Position numbers and translations under genes: made by a program
NCBI GenBank assembly: GCA_015494335.1
Contig: WGBK01000393.1
Span: 1 to 9,949, forward strand
Direction of reading: 5' to 3'
Source of the DNA: Gammaproteobacteria bacterium
GTDB lineage: Bacteria > Pseudomonadota > Gammaproteobacteria > GCA-001735895
DNA: 9,949 bases
Shown here: piece by piece, positions 1 to 5,529 of the stretch
How positions within the stretch are numbered: position 1 is the first letter of the stretch
How the letters are laid out: each line of letters starts with the position of its first letter
The notes under the pieces: generated by a model
Seen by the model: only the letters and a program-made list of their open reading frames with translations
Database searches by the model: none
Told to the model about the DNA's origin: nothing

Positions 1-2
1 CT

Positions 3-122
3 CTGGTATGTACCTTTGACCTTCCCAAGGGACACGACCGCAGCCGTGTTAACCGGTATCTGTGCTTAGGCCAGAAGGTCGGCAGCGAGAAGCAGCTGAC
101 AAAAAAGGAGACGGACGGCAAT
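3..122 (+). other. Unrecognised open reading frame fragment at left edge
   Basis: The frame starting at base 3 is open from the window edge into the IS3-family end at 124, then reads on to a stop near 160. About 40 residues precede the IS, beginning LVCTFDLPKGHDRSRVNRY. The mix of charged and hydrophobic residues looks protein-like, but I do not recognise the family. It may be the 3' part of a gene cut by the IS3-family insertion. The opposite strand is also open here as the run-on tail of the ParB-like gene, so openness alone is weak evidence. Confidence 0.25.
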
Positions 123-123
123 A

Positions 124-197
124 TGGAGTTGACCCGTTTTCGTGGACACCTGATGAGATGATTTGAGAGGAGGTGTCTGGAAATGGGCAAAACGAGG
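124..197 (+). mobile_element. IS3-family insertion sequence end (remnant)
   Basis: The stretch begins TGGAGTTGACCCGTTTTCG and continues GTGGACACC, which has the look of an IS3-family terminal inverted repeat. A purine-rich ribosome site (GAGAGGAGG, about 165-173) follows, then ATG GGC AAA ACG AGG at 183-197, giving MGKTR, the typical opening of an IS3-family OrfA transposase. After these five codons the similarity stops and the sequence becomes the tail of the adjacent ParB-like gene. Only the left end of the element survives; no matching right end is in the window. The IS3 assignment rests on recall of family style, not on a search. Confidence 0.6.
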
Positions 198-1347
198 ATT
201 CTCAATTCCTGATAGAGGGCAAGCGCCTTTTCTGGTGGATTGGCTGTGGGCAGCAAGTTGATTTGGTGTTCTTTCCGCTGAATGATTTTATTACGGTCAT
301 AAGGGTCTTTGCGTGGCGAGTGGGTAATCTGGCGTTGCGTTGTGGAGAGTGCAGACGCGGGCTTTGTTGGTGATGGCGCCGGCGCGCGATCCTCGTTTAC
401 CACGTCGGCATGTCCGGTTGATTCGTCTGCGTCCACCGGCGATGCTGGTCGAGGTGATGGGTATTGGCTCAGCAAGCGATCGAGGTATGCTTCTTGGGCG
501 GCCGGGGTGTAAATGGAACCTGGGCTGTTGTCGCGCCGAACATGGACCTCGCTTCTTCCGATATTGTCGATCAGTGTCCGTAACCGCAGGGCGACAACTT
601 TCTCGTCGTCGACGATCTTGAGTTTTCCATCGTTTTCAACCTGAATGCCGATACGGTGCAGACGGGCGTTGTTGAGCAGTCGGGTCAGTGTGGTGATGGG
701 GAACTCCGGATTGAACGGAATGCCCAGCCCAAGAGCGGTGCGCAGCAGCCTGGCCGCGAGGTCATTCTGCCCGCGTTCGCCCCGGTCAAGTTCGAACAGG
801 GCTTTCTCGACCGCGCTCCATTCCAGTTGTCCCTCGCCTTGCCCAGTGCCGGTATGCAGTCGATCGATGAACAGCATGATCCGTTTTGGGTCGTTACTGT
901 GATATACAGTAATCTGTTCAGGGATATTTGTTATGCGCTGCCGCAGGCGCATGAAACGGTGACGTTCTGGTTCGTTTGGCAACCAGTCGGGTTGTCGAAT
1001 CAACTTCAGGGCGGCGATTCGGCGGTTACCATCCTTTACGATCAGGCTGTTATCGTCAGGCCCGTCGGTGACGACGATCGGCATGATAGTCATTCCGTTT
1101 TCACAGATGTCCCGCGCCAAGTGGTAGAGCTGGTCGCTCCTGGATAGGAAAATCTGCACCACTGCTTCACGTTGGTTCCGGGCACCAAGCAGGCGGATTC
1201 GTGGATTATCCAAGTCTAACAGAATATCGGAAACGGCGATATTTCGTAGCGTAAATCCGTTGTCATTCAATGGGATTGGATGTTGTTCCATAAGATCTTG
1301 CCTGCACTTGGTAAGTTGACCGAGGCACACATGTCACGCTGTTACAT

Positions 1348-1382
1348 GGAGATGTTCGCCCATATCTCCCTGCAACAGGGAG
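1348..1382. promoter_or_regulatory. Two mutually exclusive small hairpins
   Basis: GGAGAT (1348-1353) can pair with ATCTCC (1364-1369), and CTCCCTG (1366-1372) can pair with CAGGGAG (1376-1382) across a three-base loop. The two stems share bases 1366-1369, so only one can form. They lie 57-91 bases upstream of the ParB-like start codon. They could be in its leader or an operator; neither is followed by a T tract. Confidence 0.3.
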
Positions 1383-1453
1383 TGGAGTTACAATAATAGC
1401 CAGAGTCTACTGTTCTCAACAGACTTGGGAATCATCCCGTGGGGAGGGTTTTC

Positions 1454-1517
1454 TCAAGCCCACGCAAAGTAACGGCACCGAGGATAGCGTGAGCATCCCG
1501 GGAACTCCCGGCCGGCG
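1454..1517 (+). repeat. 64-bp direct repeat, copy A
   Basis: This is identical to 6154-6217 except at two positions (a/g at 1457 and at 1471), same orientation, offset exactly 4700 bases. It contains a 14-bp palindrome, CCGGGA-AC-TCCCGG (1498-1511). Sequence outside the 64 bases does not match copy B. On the minus strand both copies translate to similar peptides (MLTLSSVP-x-LCVGL), so it could be a remnant of something coding, but there is no gene around either copy. Confidence 0.8.
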
Positions 1518-1818
1518 GGTGGCCTCGGCGATGATGTCAACACCGATGCTCTTTGACCGCAAATCACCGATTCGAGATGTCCGGTTTTCAACGATTTTTC
1601 CCTTGGCTGACCAGGCCGTGTGAGTCGGGTCACTTGTCTCCTTCGGGTTCGGGTCGGTTGACAGGTTCGTAGGCATGCGCGTCAAACATAAACTCTTTAT
1701 TTTCAATATCATGCGGCACCTGTCACTGTGATATTTGAGTGCTAAGATACTGAAAATGAACGGCAGTGAGATCCTGCGTTAGCACATTTTTGGGTACACC
1801 AGATTTGCGCGATCCTAA

Positions 1819-1873
1819 TTGACAGGTGTTACTATATCTCGGGGTATTTACATAACTCCCGAGTTAATGTAAC
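1819..1873 (+). promoter_or_regulatory. abiE promoter region and AbiEi-type operator
   Basis: A perfect -35 hexamer TTGACA lies at 1819-1824; the -10 is poor at normal spacing. Downstream is a dense palindrome: TTACATAACTC (1848-1858) faces GAGTTAATGTAA (1861-1872), matching except for one extra base. A further half-site, GTTACTATATCTCGGG (1828-1843), matches the reverse complement of the right arm at 13 of 16 positions. AbiEi antitoxins are known to repress their own operon by binding inverted repeats at the promoter, so these arms are probable AbiEi sites. The weak -10 lies inside the operator. Confidence 0.6.
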
Positions 1874-1883
1874 GTCATTTCCC

Positions 1884-2495
1884 ATGACCCGCCAGACAAC
1901 ACAAAATGACAAAGTCCTCGCACTGGTCAGGAGGGCCGGGGTTCTGCGTCCCCGGGATCTCATTCCTTATGGCATTCCCCGGACCTGTCTGAGCCGCCTG
2001 GTTGCCGCCGGCAAGCTGCAACGAATCGGCCGGGGACTCTACGTCCTTCCTGACAACGATGTGACCGAACATCACTCGCTTGCCGAGGCATGCAAACTTG
2101 TGCCGAAGGGTGTGGTCTGCCTGCTGTCCGCCCTGCGCTTTCATGAACTCACGACCCAAAACCCCTCCGATGTCTGGCTGGCTATCGGCGAAAAGGCCTG
2201 GCAGCCACGCATCCAGTACCCGCCGCTGCGCATCGTGCGCTTTTCCCAGGCCACACTCGGTGCCGGGATCGAGGAACACCGGATCGAGGGGGTGTCTGTA
2301 CACGTGTATTCCCCCGCCAAGACCGTCGCCGACTGTTTCAAATACCGCAACAAGATCGGCCTGGATGTGGCCATCGAGGCGCTCAGGGAATGCTGGCGGT
2401 CACGCCGCTGCACCATGGATGATCTGTGGCACTATGCCGGTCTCTGCCGCGTCCGAAATGTCATGCGACCCTATCTGGAATCACTCGCGGCATGA
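1884..2495 (+). CDS. abiEi: AbiEi-family type IV antitoxin / transcriptional repressor
   Basis: This 203-residue protein matches the AbiEi antitoxin plan. Residues about 8-56 form a winged helix-turn-helix (VLALVRRAGVLRPRDL ... LSRLVAAGKLQRIGRGLYVLP), and the rest is the C-terminal antitoxin domain (SPAKTVADCFKYRNKIG near 147-163 is typical). AbiEi neutralises the toxin AbiEii without stable complex formation, which defines type IV systems, and represses the operon. Length is normal for the shorter AbiEi proteins. The ATG at 1884 has no recognisable ribosome site, which is odd for a first gene. Its stop overlaps the abiEii start in ATGA (2492-2495), so the two are translationally coupled. The reading frame is intact. 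Confidence 0.88.
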   Translation: MTRQTTQNDKVLALVRRAGVLRPRDLIPYGIPRTCLSRLVAAGKLQRIGRGLYVLPDNDVTEHHSLAEACKLVPKGVVCLLSALRFHELTTQNPSDVWLAIGEKAWQPRIQYPPLRIVRFSQATLGAGIEEHRIEGVSVHVYSPAKTVADCFKYRNKIGLDVAIEALRECWRSRRCTMDDLWHYAGLCRVRNVMRPYLESLAA

Positions 2496-3409
2496 ACAGC
2501 AAATCGGGCAAGAACGTTGCCGCCTCGGTACGTGACCGTCTGCTGGCATTGGCCCGCGAACGGGGCGAGGATTTCCAACTGCTTTTGACACAATATGGCC
2601 TGGAACGGCTCTTGTATCGCCTGAGCCGGTCCGGTTACCGGGACCGCTTTATCCTGAAGGGTGCGATGCTGTTTATGTTGTGGGGTGAGCAGCCACATCG
2701 CCCGACACGTGATGTGGATTTTCTGGGCTTCGGCGACAGCGACACAGCCAGCCTGCGGAAGATCTTTCGTGAACTCTGTGACATCAGCGTCGAGAATGAC
2801 GGTCTGACACTGATGGCGGACAGTGTACAAGCCGAAATAATCCGCGATGCAGCAGAGTACGGCGGCATACGGGTGAGGCTGTTCGGTGAGCTGGCCGGTG
2901 CCCGGGTACCGATTCAGGCCGACATCGGTTTCGGGGATGCCGTGACCCCGGAGGCGATAGAAACCGAATACCCCACCCTGTTGAACAACCCCGCACCTTG
3001 CATAAGAGCCTACCCCCGCGAAACCGTCGTGGCGGAGAAATACCAGGCATTGGTCGACCTGGGCTTGGCGAACAGCCGCATGAAGGATTTCCATGACCTC
3101 TGGGTCATCGCACGCCAATTCGATTTCGATGGCATCCTGTTGTCCAAGGCCATCCACAACACCTTCACCCGCAGGCGCACCCTCCTCCCGGGGCAGACAC
3201 CGGCAGGCCTCAGCCCTGCATTCTACGAAGATTCGGGAAAGAACGCCCAGTGGGACGCCTTCCATAGAAAAAACAGGATCGATGCCACACCGCCGCCCCT
3301 TGCGGATGTCTGCCGCTTTCTGGAAACCCTCCTTGGCCCACCGACGCAGGCCCTGAAACGGGGCCGGGCGTTCAGGGCCAGGTGGCAACCCGGGGGACCG
3401 TGGACTTGA
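2492..3409 (+). CDS. abiEii: AbiEii-family nucleotidyltransferase toxin
   Basis: This 305-residue protein belongs to the AbiEii (DUF1814) nucleotidyltransferase toxins, which transfer nucleotides to RNA targets such as tRNA 3' ends in characterised relatives. The visible motifs are KGAMLF at 56-61 (Gly-containing strand-turn), DVD at 74-76 (metal-binding aspartates), ADIGFGD at 143-149 (third aspartate D144), and VVAEKYQALVDLG (179-191) followed by RMKDFHDLW (196-204), the conserved K/D motifs. The C-terminus RWQPGGPW is typical of the family. I chose ATG 2492 over an upstream in-frame ATG at 2426 because it overlaps the abiEi stop in ATGA and because the extra 22 residues are only an alternative frame of abiEi. 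All catalytic residues are present, so the toxin looks active. AbiE systems act as phage abortive infection and as plasmid or island stabilisers. Confidence 0.9.
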   Translation: MNSKSGKNVAASVRDRLLALARERGEDFQLLLTQYGLERLLYRLSRSGYRDRFILKGAMLFMLWGEQPHRPTRDVDFLGFGDSDTASLRKIFRELCDISVENDGLTLMADSVQAEIIRDAAEYGGIRVRLFGELAGARVPIQADIGFGDAVTPEAIETEYPTLLNNPAPCIRAYPRETVVAEKYQALVDLGLANSRMKDFHDLWVIARQFDFDGILLSKAIHNTFTRRRTLLPGQTPAGLSPAFYEDSGKNAQWDAFHRKNRIDATPPPLADVCRFLETLLGPPTQALKRGRAFRARWQPGGPWT

Positions 3410-3604
3410 CGAAGGAAGATGCACTGCGCCAGACCATCGCCCACGAGGAAGCGCTGCTCGCCGAACTCACACGCAAACAAAAGCGAAGTGCGCATTTACG
3501 ATTATGTGGACAGTCAGGTGCCGATGCTCGCCCGGATGTTCGAACGGCGCCAGCGCGGGTACCGCGCCATCGGTTACAGCACTGGAGAGATTTCGGGCCT
3601 GTAG
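3406..3604 (+). pseudogene. Internally deleted helicase-type gene (TOTE-like)
   Basis: A TTG at 3406 overlaps the abiEii stop (TTGA) and opens a frame reading MTKEDALRQTIAHEEALL, a coiled-coil-like N-terminus that runs to about 3480. There the meaningful frame jumps: from about 3473 another frame reads SEVRIYDYVDSQVPML, ARMFERRQRGYRAIGY, and stops at 3602-3604. That tail closely resembles the extreme C-terminus of large superfamily 2 helicases, including those joined to archaeo-eukaryotic primase domains (TOTE conflict systems). I read it as one gene with its whole middle deleted, leaving both ends out of frame. The helicase tail is the firmer part; the identity of the N-terminal piece is inference. 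It was probably the third gene of the abiE operon. Confidence 0.55.
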
Positions 3605-3779
3605 AGCGTGTCTTGCTGTAATCAGAAAAGGCCGACCTTCTGGCTTGACACCAGAGCGTCGTCAATCAAGCAAACACCATGTGAAGATTTAAGTGTCTGA
3701 AGACACAATGTATGCGGTGCACACGAACACCAGACGACCTGGTTTTACTGGCACATTTTCGGGCACACATGGAGAGGAT

Positions 3780-3819
3780 GAGAAAGAACAAGCGGCTGGA
3801 TAACACCATAACCGCTTGT
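3780..3819 (-). terminator. Hairpin terminator downstream of the tRNA fragment
   Basis: On the minus strand, ACAAGCGG (3819-3812) pairs with CCGCTTGT (3795-3788), an 8-bp perfect stem with a 16-base loop. TTCTTTCT follows. It sits 15 bases beyond the CCA end of the tRNA fragment, where a tRNA terminator belongs. The loop is long and the T tract is interrupted, so it is probably of moderate strength. Confidence 0.45.
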
Positions 3820-3834
3820 ATTTTCCTGTAAAAA

Positions 3835-3883
3835 TGGCGCGCCCGGAAGGATTCGAACCTCCGACCGCCTGGTTCGCAGCCAC
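3835..3883 (-). tRNA. tRNA-Arg 3' fragment, probable integrase attachment site
   Basis: On the minus strand the sequence is the 3' half of a tRNA: anticodon loop CTGCGAA, 3' anticodon strand CCAGG, variable CGGTC, T arm GGAGG-TTCGAAT-CCTTC, acceptor strand CGGGCGC, discriminator G and encoded CCA (3837-3835). It resembles bacterial tRNA-Arg(ACG), with G in place of A at anticodon position 34. The D arm and 5' acceptor strand are missing; the upstream bases do not fold into a tRNA. A 3' half lying alone is the usual scar left when an integrase inserts an element into a tRNA gene. No integrase is in the window. Confidence 0.7.
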
Positions 3884-4100
3884 GCGCGCGAATCATGGTA
3901 TGGCATTGATTTCACTACTGTTTCGGATTGTGGCTTGTGACATTCCGTCGTGCAGACGGCCAGCATAAGGTGCTGATTTTTCGAGGTGAGTATCTGCACA
4001 ATGTCACAGCTTTGCTTGTTGGGGGCGTCGCTTTGCTGACGGTGGAACACCCGAATTTCGCCAAACAGAAACACACCGAACTCAACGGCTACAAGTTGCT

Positions 4101-4421
4101 TCAACCACAGGCCGCGCGATCCTCATCTGGCTCGACCGCCAGGCGCACGCCCAGCGCCCGCATCACCCGCATCACCGTATCGAAGCGCGGCGCGGCGCCC
4201 CCGCGCAGCGCCCGGTAGAGCGCCTCGCGGGCCAGTCCGGACTCGCGGGCGATCTCCGTCATGCCGCGCGCGCGGGCAATGGTCCCCAGCGCCTCGATCA
4301 CCGCGTTGGGATCATCCTCTTCCAGCACGGCGGACAGATAACCGGCGATGTCCTCCGCGTCGTGCAGATACTCCGCCGGATCGAAATCCGGCAATTCGGA
4401 AACACGAATCTTTTGGCTCAT
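4101..4421 (-). CDS. HigA-like addiction module antitoxin (module 1)
   Basis: This 106-residue protein is the antitoxin of a toxin-first TA pair, of the 'addiction module antidote' type. The N-terminal part (VSELPDFDPAEYLHDAEDI, about 7-25) matches the family opening. Residues about 45-98 form an XRE-type helix-turn-helix (IARARGMTEIARESGLAREA then LYRALRGG and MRVMRALGVRLAV). It should bind the toxin and, with it, repress the promoter at 4728-4767. A strong ribosome site (GGAGG, about 4430-4434) lies inside the end of the toxin gene, and only three bases separate toxin stop from this ATG. It resembles the second antitoxin at 5239-5529 in layout and in the IARAR core, so the two modules are paralogous. 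Confidence 0.85.
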   Translation of the reverse strand: MSQKIRVSELPDFDPAEYLHDAEDIAGYLSAVLEEDDPNAVIEALGTIARARGMTEIARESGLAREALYRALRGGAAPRFDTVMRVMRALGVRLAVEPDEDRAACG

Positions 4422-4424
4422 GGG

Positions 4425-4721
4425 TCAATCCTCCAGGGTTTTGGCCAGCGCGATGGCGCGCTCGATGTCCCGGCGCTGGGTGGACTTGTCGCCACCGCCC
4501 AACATCACGATCAACACATCGCCACGCCGGGTGTAGTACATGCGCCAGCCGGGGCCGAAAAACTCCCGCATCTCGAAGACGCCCTCGCCAACCGGCTTCA
4601 CATCACCCAGGTCGCCATTCGCCGCGCGCTCCAGACGTCGAACAAGGCGGCCTCGCGTCCTGCGGTCTTTCAGGCCATCCAGCCACTCGGCGAACTCGGG
4701 TGTCTGCTTGATCTGGAACAT
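4425..4721 (-). CDS. HigB-like RelE/ParE-family toxin (module 1)
   Basis: This 98-residue RelE/ParE-superfamily protein is of the 'addiction module killer' type. The signatures are LGDVKPVGEGVFEMRE (about 38-53), FGPGWRMYY (about 55-63), VLIVMLGGGDK (about 69-79) and QRRDIERA (82-89). Relatives cleave mRNA at the ribosome or act on gyrase; which applies here cannot be read from sequence. ATG 4721 is the only sensible start and gives the family length. There is no ribosome site; the -10 box ends six bases upstream, so translation is probably leaderless. It matches the module 2 toxin at roughly half of positions. The reading frame is intact. Confidence 0.86.
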   Translation of the reverse strand: MFQIKQTPEFAEWLDGLKDRRTRGRLVRRLERAANGDLGDVKPVGEGVFEMREFFGPGWRMYYTRRGDVLIVMLGGGDKSTQRRDIERAIALAKTLED

Positions 4722-4727
4722 GGATTG

Positions 4728-4767
4728 ATTGTAACTGCTCGGTCACACATATTCAAACCAAGTTTGA
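4728..4767 (-). promoter_or_regulatory. Module 1 toxin promoter with operator
   Basis: On the minus strand, TTGAAT (4756-4751) and TACAAT (4733-4728) are separated by 17 bases and match the sigma-70 consensus at 4/6 and 5/6. Only six bases lie between TACAAT and the toxin ATG, so the predicted transcript starts at or next to the start codon. A 15-bp palindrome, TCAAAC-CAA-GTTTGA (4753-4767), overlaps the -35 and is the likely antitoxin operator. Confidence 0.6.
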
Positions 4768-4769
4768 CA

Positions 4770-4785
4770 CCCCGCGCCTGCGGGG
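4770..4785. repeat. GC-rich hairpin just after brnA (lone CRISPR-repeat-like or terminator)
   Basis: CCCCGC-GCCT-GCGGGG forms a 6-bp GC stem with a four-base loop, one base from the brnA stop codon. There is no T tract on the minus strand, so intrinsic termination would be weak. The core and its flanks resemble the centre of type I-E CRISPR repeats, but there is one copy only and no array or cas gene. Confidence 0.4.
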
Positions 4786-4786
4786 A

Positions 4787-5110
4787 CTACCCCGAATGCT
4801 TCCCAATCCACTCCTTCAGCGCCTCGCCCATGCGCGTCTGCCAACCCTTGCCCGTGGCCTTGAAGTGGGCCACCACCTCGGGCGAGAAGCGGATATGCAC
4901 CGGAACCTTCGGGTTCGCCTTGTGCGGACGGCCCCGGCGGCGCACTGCCTGCTTGAACGACTCTGGCAGATCGGATTCCTCGAAGGGCTTGAACTCCGCC
5001 AGCTCATCGTCGGTGAGCAGGGTGCCGTCCTCGCGCGCTTGGCGGGTGATCTCCCGGTCCTCTTCCTCAGTGGGCAGTTCGATGATCCGCCCGTCACGTG
5101 TCTTGATGAT
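4787..5110 (-). CDS. brnA: BrnA-family antitoxin, orphaned, start unclear
   Basis: The protein reads IIKTRDGRIIELPTEEEDRE at the N-terminus and has a C-terminal ribbon-helix-helix-like part (VPVHIRFSPEVVAHF, then GKGWQTRMGEALKEWI), both typical of BrnA antitoxins. About 107 residues carry the family signature. BrnA neutralises BrnT and represses the operon. There is no ATG, GTG or TTG near the expected start; the codon there is ATC (5108-5110). The nearest legal start is GTG at 5242, which overlaps the stop of the preceding antitoxin gene (GTGA). That would add a 44-residue N-terminal extension read from the out-of-frame brnT remnant. Translation from ATC, coupling from GTG, or loss of expression are all possible. 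Its toxin is truncated, so it is an orphan antitoxin. Confidence 0.7.
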   Translation of the reverse strand: MIKTRDGRIIELPTEEEDREITRQAREDGTLLTDDELAEFKPFEESDLPESFKQAVRRRGRPHKANPKVPVHIRFSPEVVAHFKATGKGWQTRMGEALKEWIGKHSG

Positions 5111-5238
5111 TTGCGTAGCGGTACGCCTCCCGGCGATTGGCCCTGCGAAAACCGATGACCCGGATTGTGTCCACGCGAATCGTAAACACCAGGTTGTACA
5201 CCCGCTCGTTCCGAAGGCGATGATAGAGCCTCGGGTCG
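5094..5238 (-). pseudogene. brnT: BrnT toxin gene remnant (C-terminal half)
   Basis: Reading GAC GAC CCG from just after the preceding antitoxin stop gives about 48 residues with the BrnT ending: VYNLVFTIRVDTIRVIGFRR then ANRREAYRYANHQDT and a stop at 5096-5094, overlapping the brnA frame as in intact brnTA operons. BrnT proteins are about 90 residues, so the N-terminal half, including part of the ribonuclease site, is gone, and there is no start codon. The break falls within a base or two of the stop codon of the module 2 antitoxin, marking a recombination joint. I place it as BrnT from its tail motif and from brnA directly downstream. Confidence 0.68.
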
Positions 5239-5529
5239 TCACGCCGCCTTGATCTCCAGCCGCAGGCCTAGCGCGCGCGCAACCTTCAGGATGGTGGCAA
5301 ACGATGGGTTGCCTTCACCTGACAGCGCCTTGTAGAGCCCCTCCCGGCTAAGACCGGCATCGCGGGCGATCTGCGCCATATTGCGAGCACGGGCGATGGC
5401 GCCTAAACCTGCGGCGATCGTCCTTCCGTCGCCCGTATCCTCATCGATGCAGGCCTCCAGATAGGCCTGGATCTCCTCATCGCTCTTGAGATAGTCCGCC
5501 GCATCCCAGCGAGTGAATCGTTCAGTCAT
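5239..5529 (-). CDS. HigA-like addiction module antitoxin (module 2)
   Basis: This 96-residue antitoxin starts MTERFTRWDAADYLKSDEEI and has an XRE-type helix-turn-helix over about 45-92 (IARARNMAQIARDAGLSREG, LYKALSGEG, VARALGLRLEI). I start it at ATG 5529 rather than the upstream in-frame GTG, because 5529 has a good ribosome site (GGAGGG, about eight bases away) and gives the family N-terminus. It overlaps the toxin gene by eight bases, so translation is coupled. Its TGA shares bases with a GTG that opens the brnA frame. Expected role: bind the toxin and repress the promoter at 5834-5862. Confidence 0.85.
   Translation of the reverse strand: MTERFTRWDAADYLKSDEEIQAYLEACIDEDTGDGRTIAAGLGAIARARNMAQIARDAGLSREGLYKALSGEGNPSFATILKVARALGLRLEIKAA

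Larger units (their letters stand above)
1..1291 (-). pseudogene. ParB/sulfiredoxin-fold protein, 3' end replaced by IS remnant
   Basis: Reading from ATG at 1291, the minus strand stays open to the left edge, over 420 codons. Residues about 15-100 form a ParB/Srx N-terminal domain: LDLDNPRI near 25-32, a helix containing DICENG, PIVV near 71-74, and the signature KDGNRRIAALK at 86-96. This fold binds or hydrolyses nucleotides, and it turns up in many non-partition proteins in defence-rich regions. Residues 100-280 are helical and charged; 280-345 are Pro/Ser-rich and probably a linker. Homologous-looking sequence ends near residue 363 (position about 198). Beyond that the frame translates the IS3-family end in reverse, giving a basic, Cys-rich, unnatural tail. 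The gene is therefore C-terminally truncated or fused. The ribosome site before 1291 is weak, but an earlier in-frame GTG is less convincing. No partner ParA is present, so plasmid partition is unlikely; the function is unknown. Confidence 0.65.
1292..1883. other. Gene-poor stretch between ParB-like gene and abiE
   Basis: I see no convincing gene in this stretch of about 590 bases. It holds small hairpins before the ParB-like gene (1348-1382), a short palindrome (CTGTT-CTC-AACAG near 1409-1421), copy A of the 64-bp direct repeat (1454-1517), a lone promoter-like site with an eight-codon frame (1720-1781), and the abiE promoter/operator (1819-1873). A 98-codon minus-strand frame (1416-1712) covers the repeat. 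Its composition gives no clear coding signal and it has no ribosome site, so I do not call it a gene. Confidence 0.5.
3605..4100. other. Intergenic stretch with tRNA scar, no gene seen
   Basis: I see no supported protein gene in this stretch. It contains a hairpin terminator (3788-3819) and a tRNA-Arg 3' fragment (3835-3883). From 3884 to 4100 there are only short frames without ribosome sites and a few inverted repeats of the length expected by chance. Confidence 0.5.

Noticed and set aside
656..1147. A 163-codon plus-strand frame
   Set aside because: The opposite strand encodes the ParB/Srx signature DGNRRIAALK; the plus frame has no recognisable content.
1409..1421. CTGTT-CTC-AACAG as a LexA-type SOS box
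   Set aside because: Spacing between CTG and CAG is seven bases, not the ten of the gammaproteobacterial SOS box.
1416..1712. A 98-codon minus-strand gene over repeat copy A
   Set aside because: No ribosome site and no family resemblance; only the repeat part has a counterpart elsewhere.
2471..3424. A 317-codon minus-strand frame opposite abiEii
   Set aside because: It is the antisense shadow of a well supported gene with high GC at third positions; the translation shows no domain and no ribosome site.
70..3643. Inverted 14-base match GCCAGAAGGTCGGC (near 70-83) and GCCGACCTTCTGGC (near 3630-3643)
   Set aside because: One match of this length between two sites in 10 kb is not far from chance, and the flanks do not match.
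3835..3910. A complete tRNA gene
   Set aside because: No D arm or 5' acceptor strand upstream of the anticodon stem, and the anticodon stem has a G-G mismatch.
3936..4008. Nine-base inverted repeat TGTGACATT / AATGTCACA
   Set aside because: Expected by chance in a stretch of about 500 bases; not next to a start codon.
4362..5252. A 296-codon plus-strand frame across the TA cluster
   Set aside because: It runs opposite the first toxin gene and brnA, which have clear family motifs.
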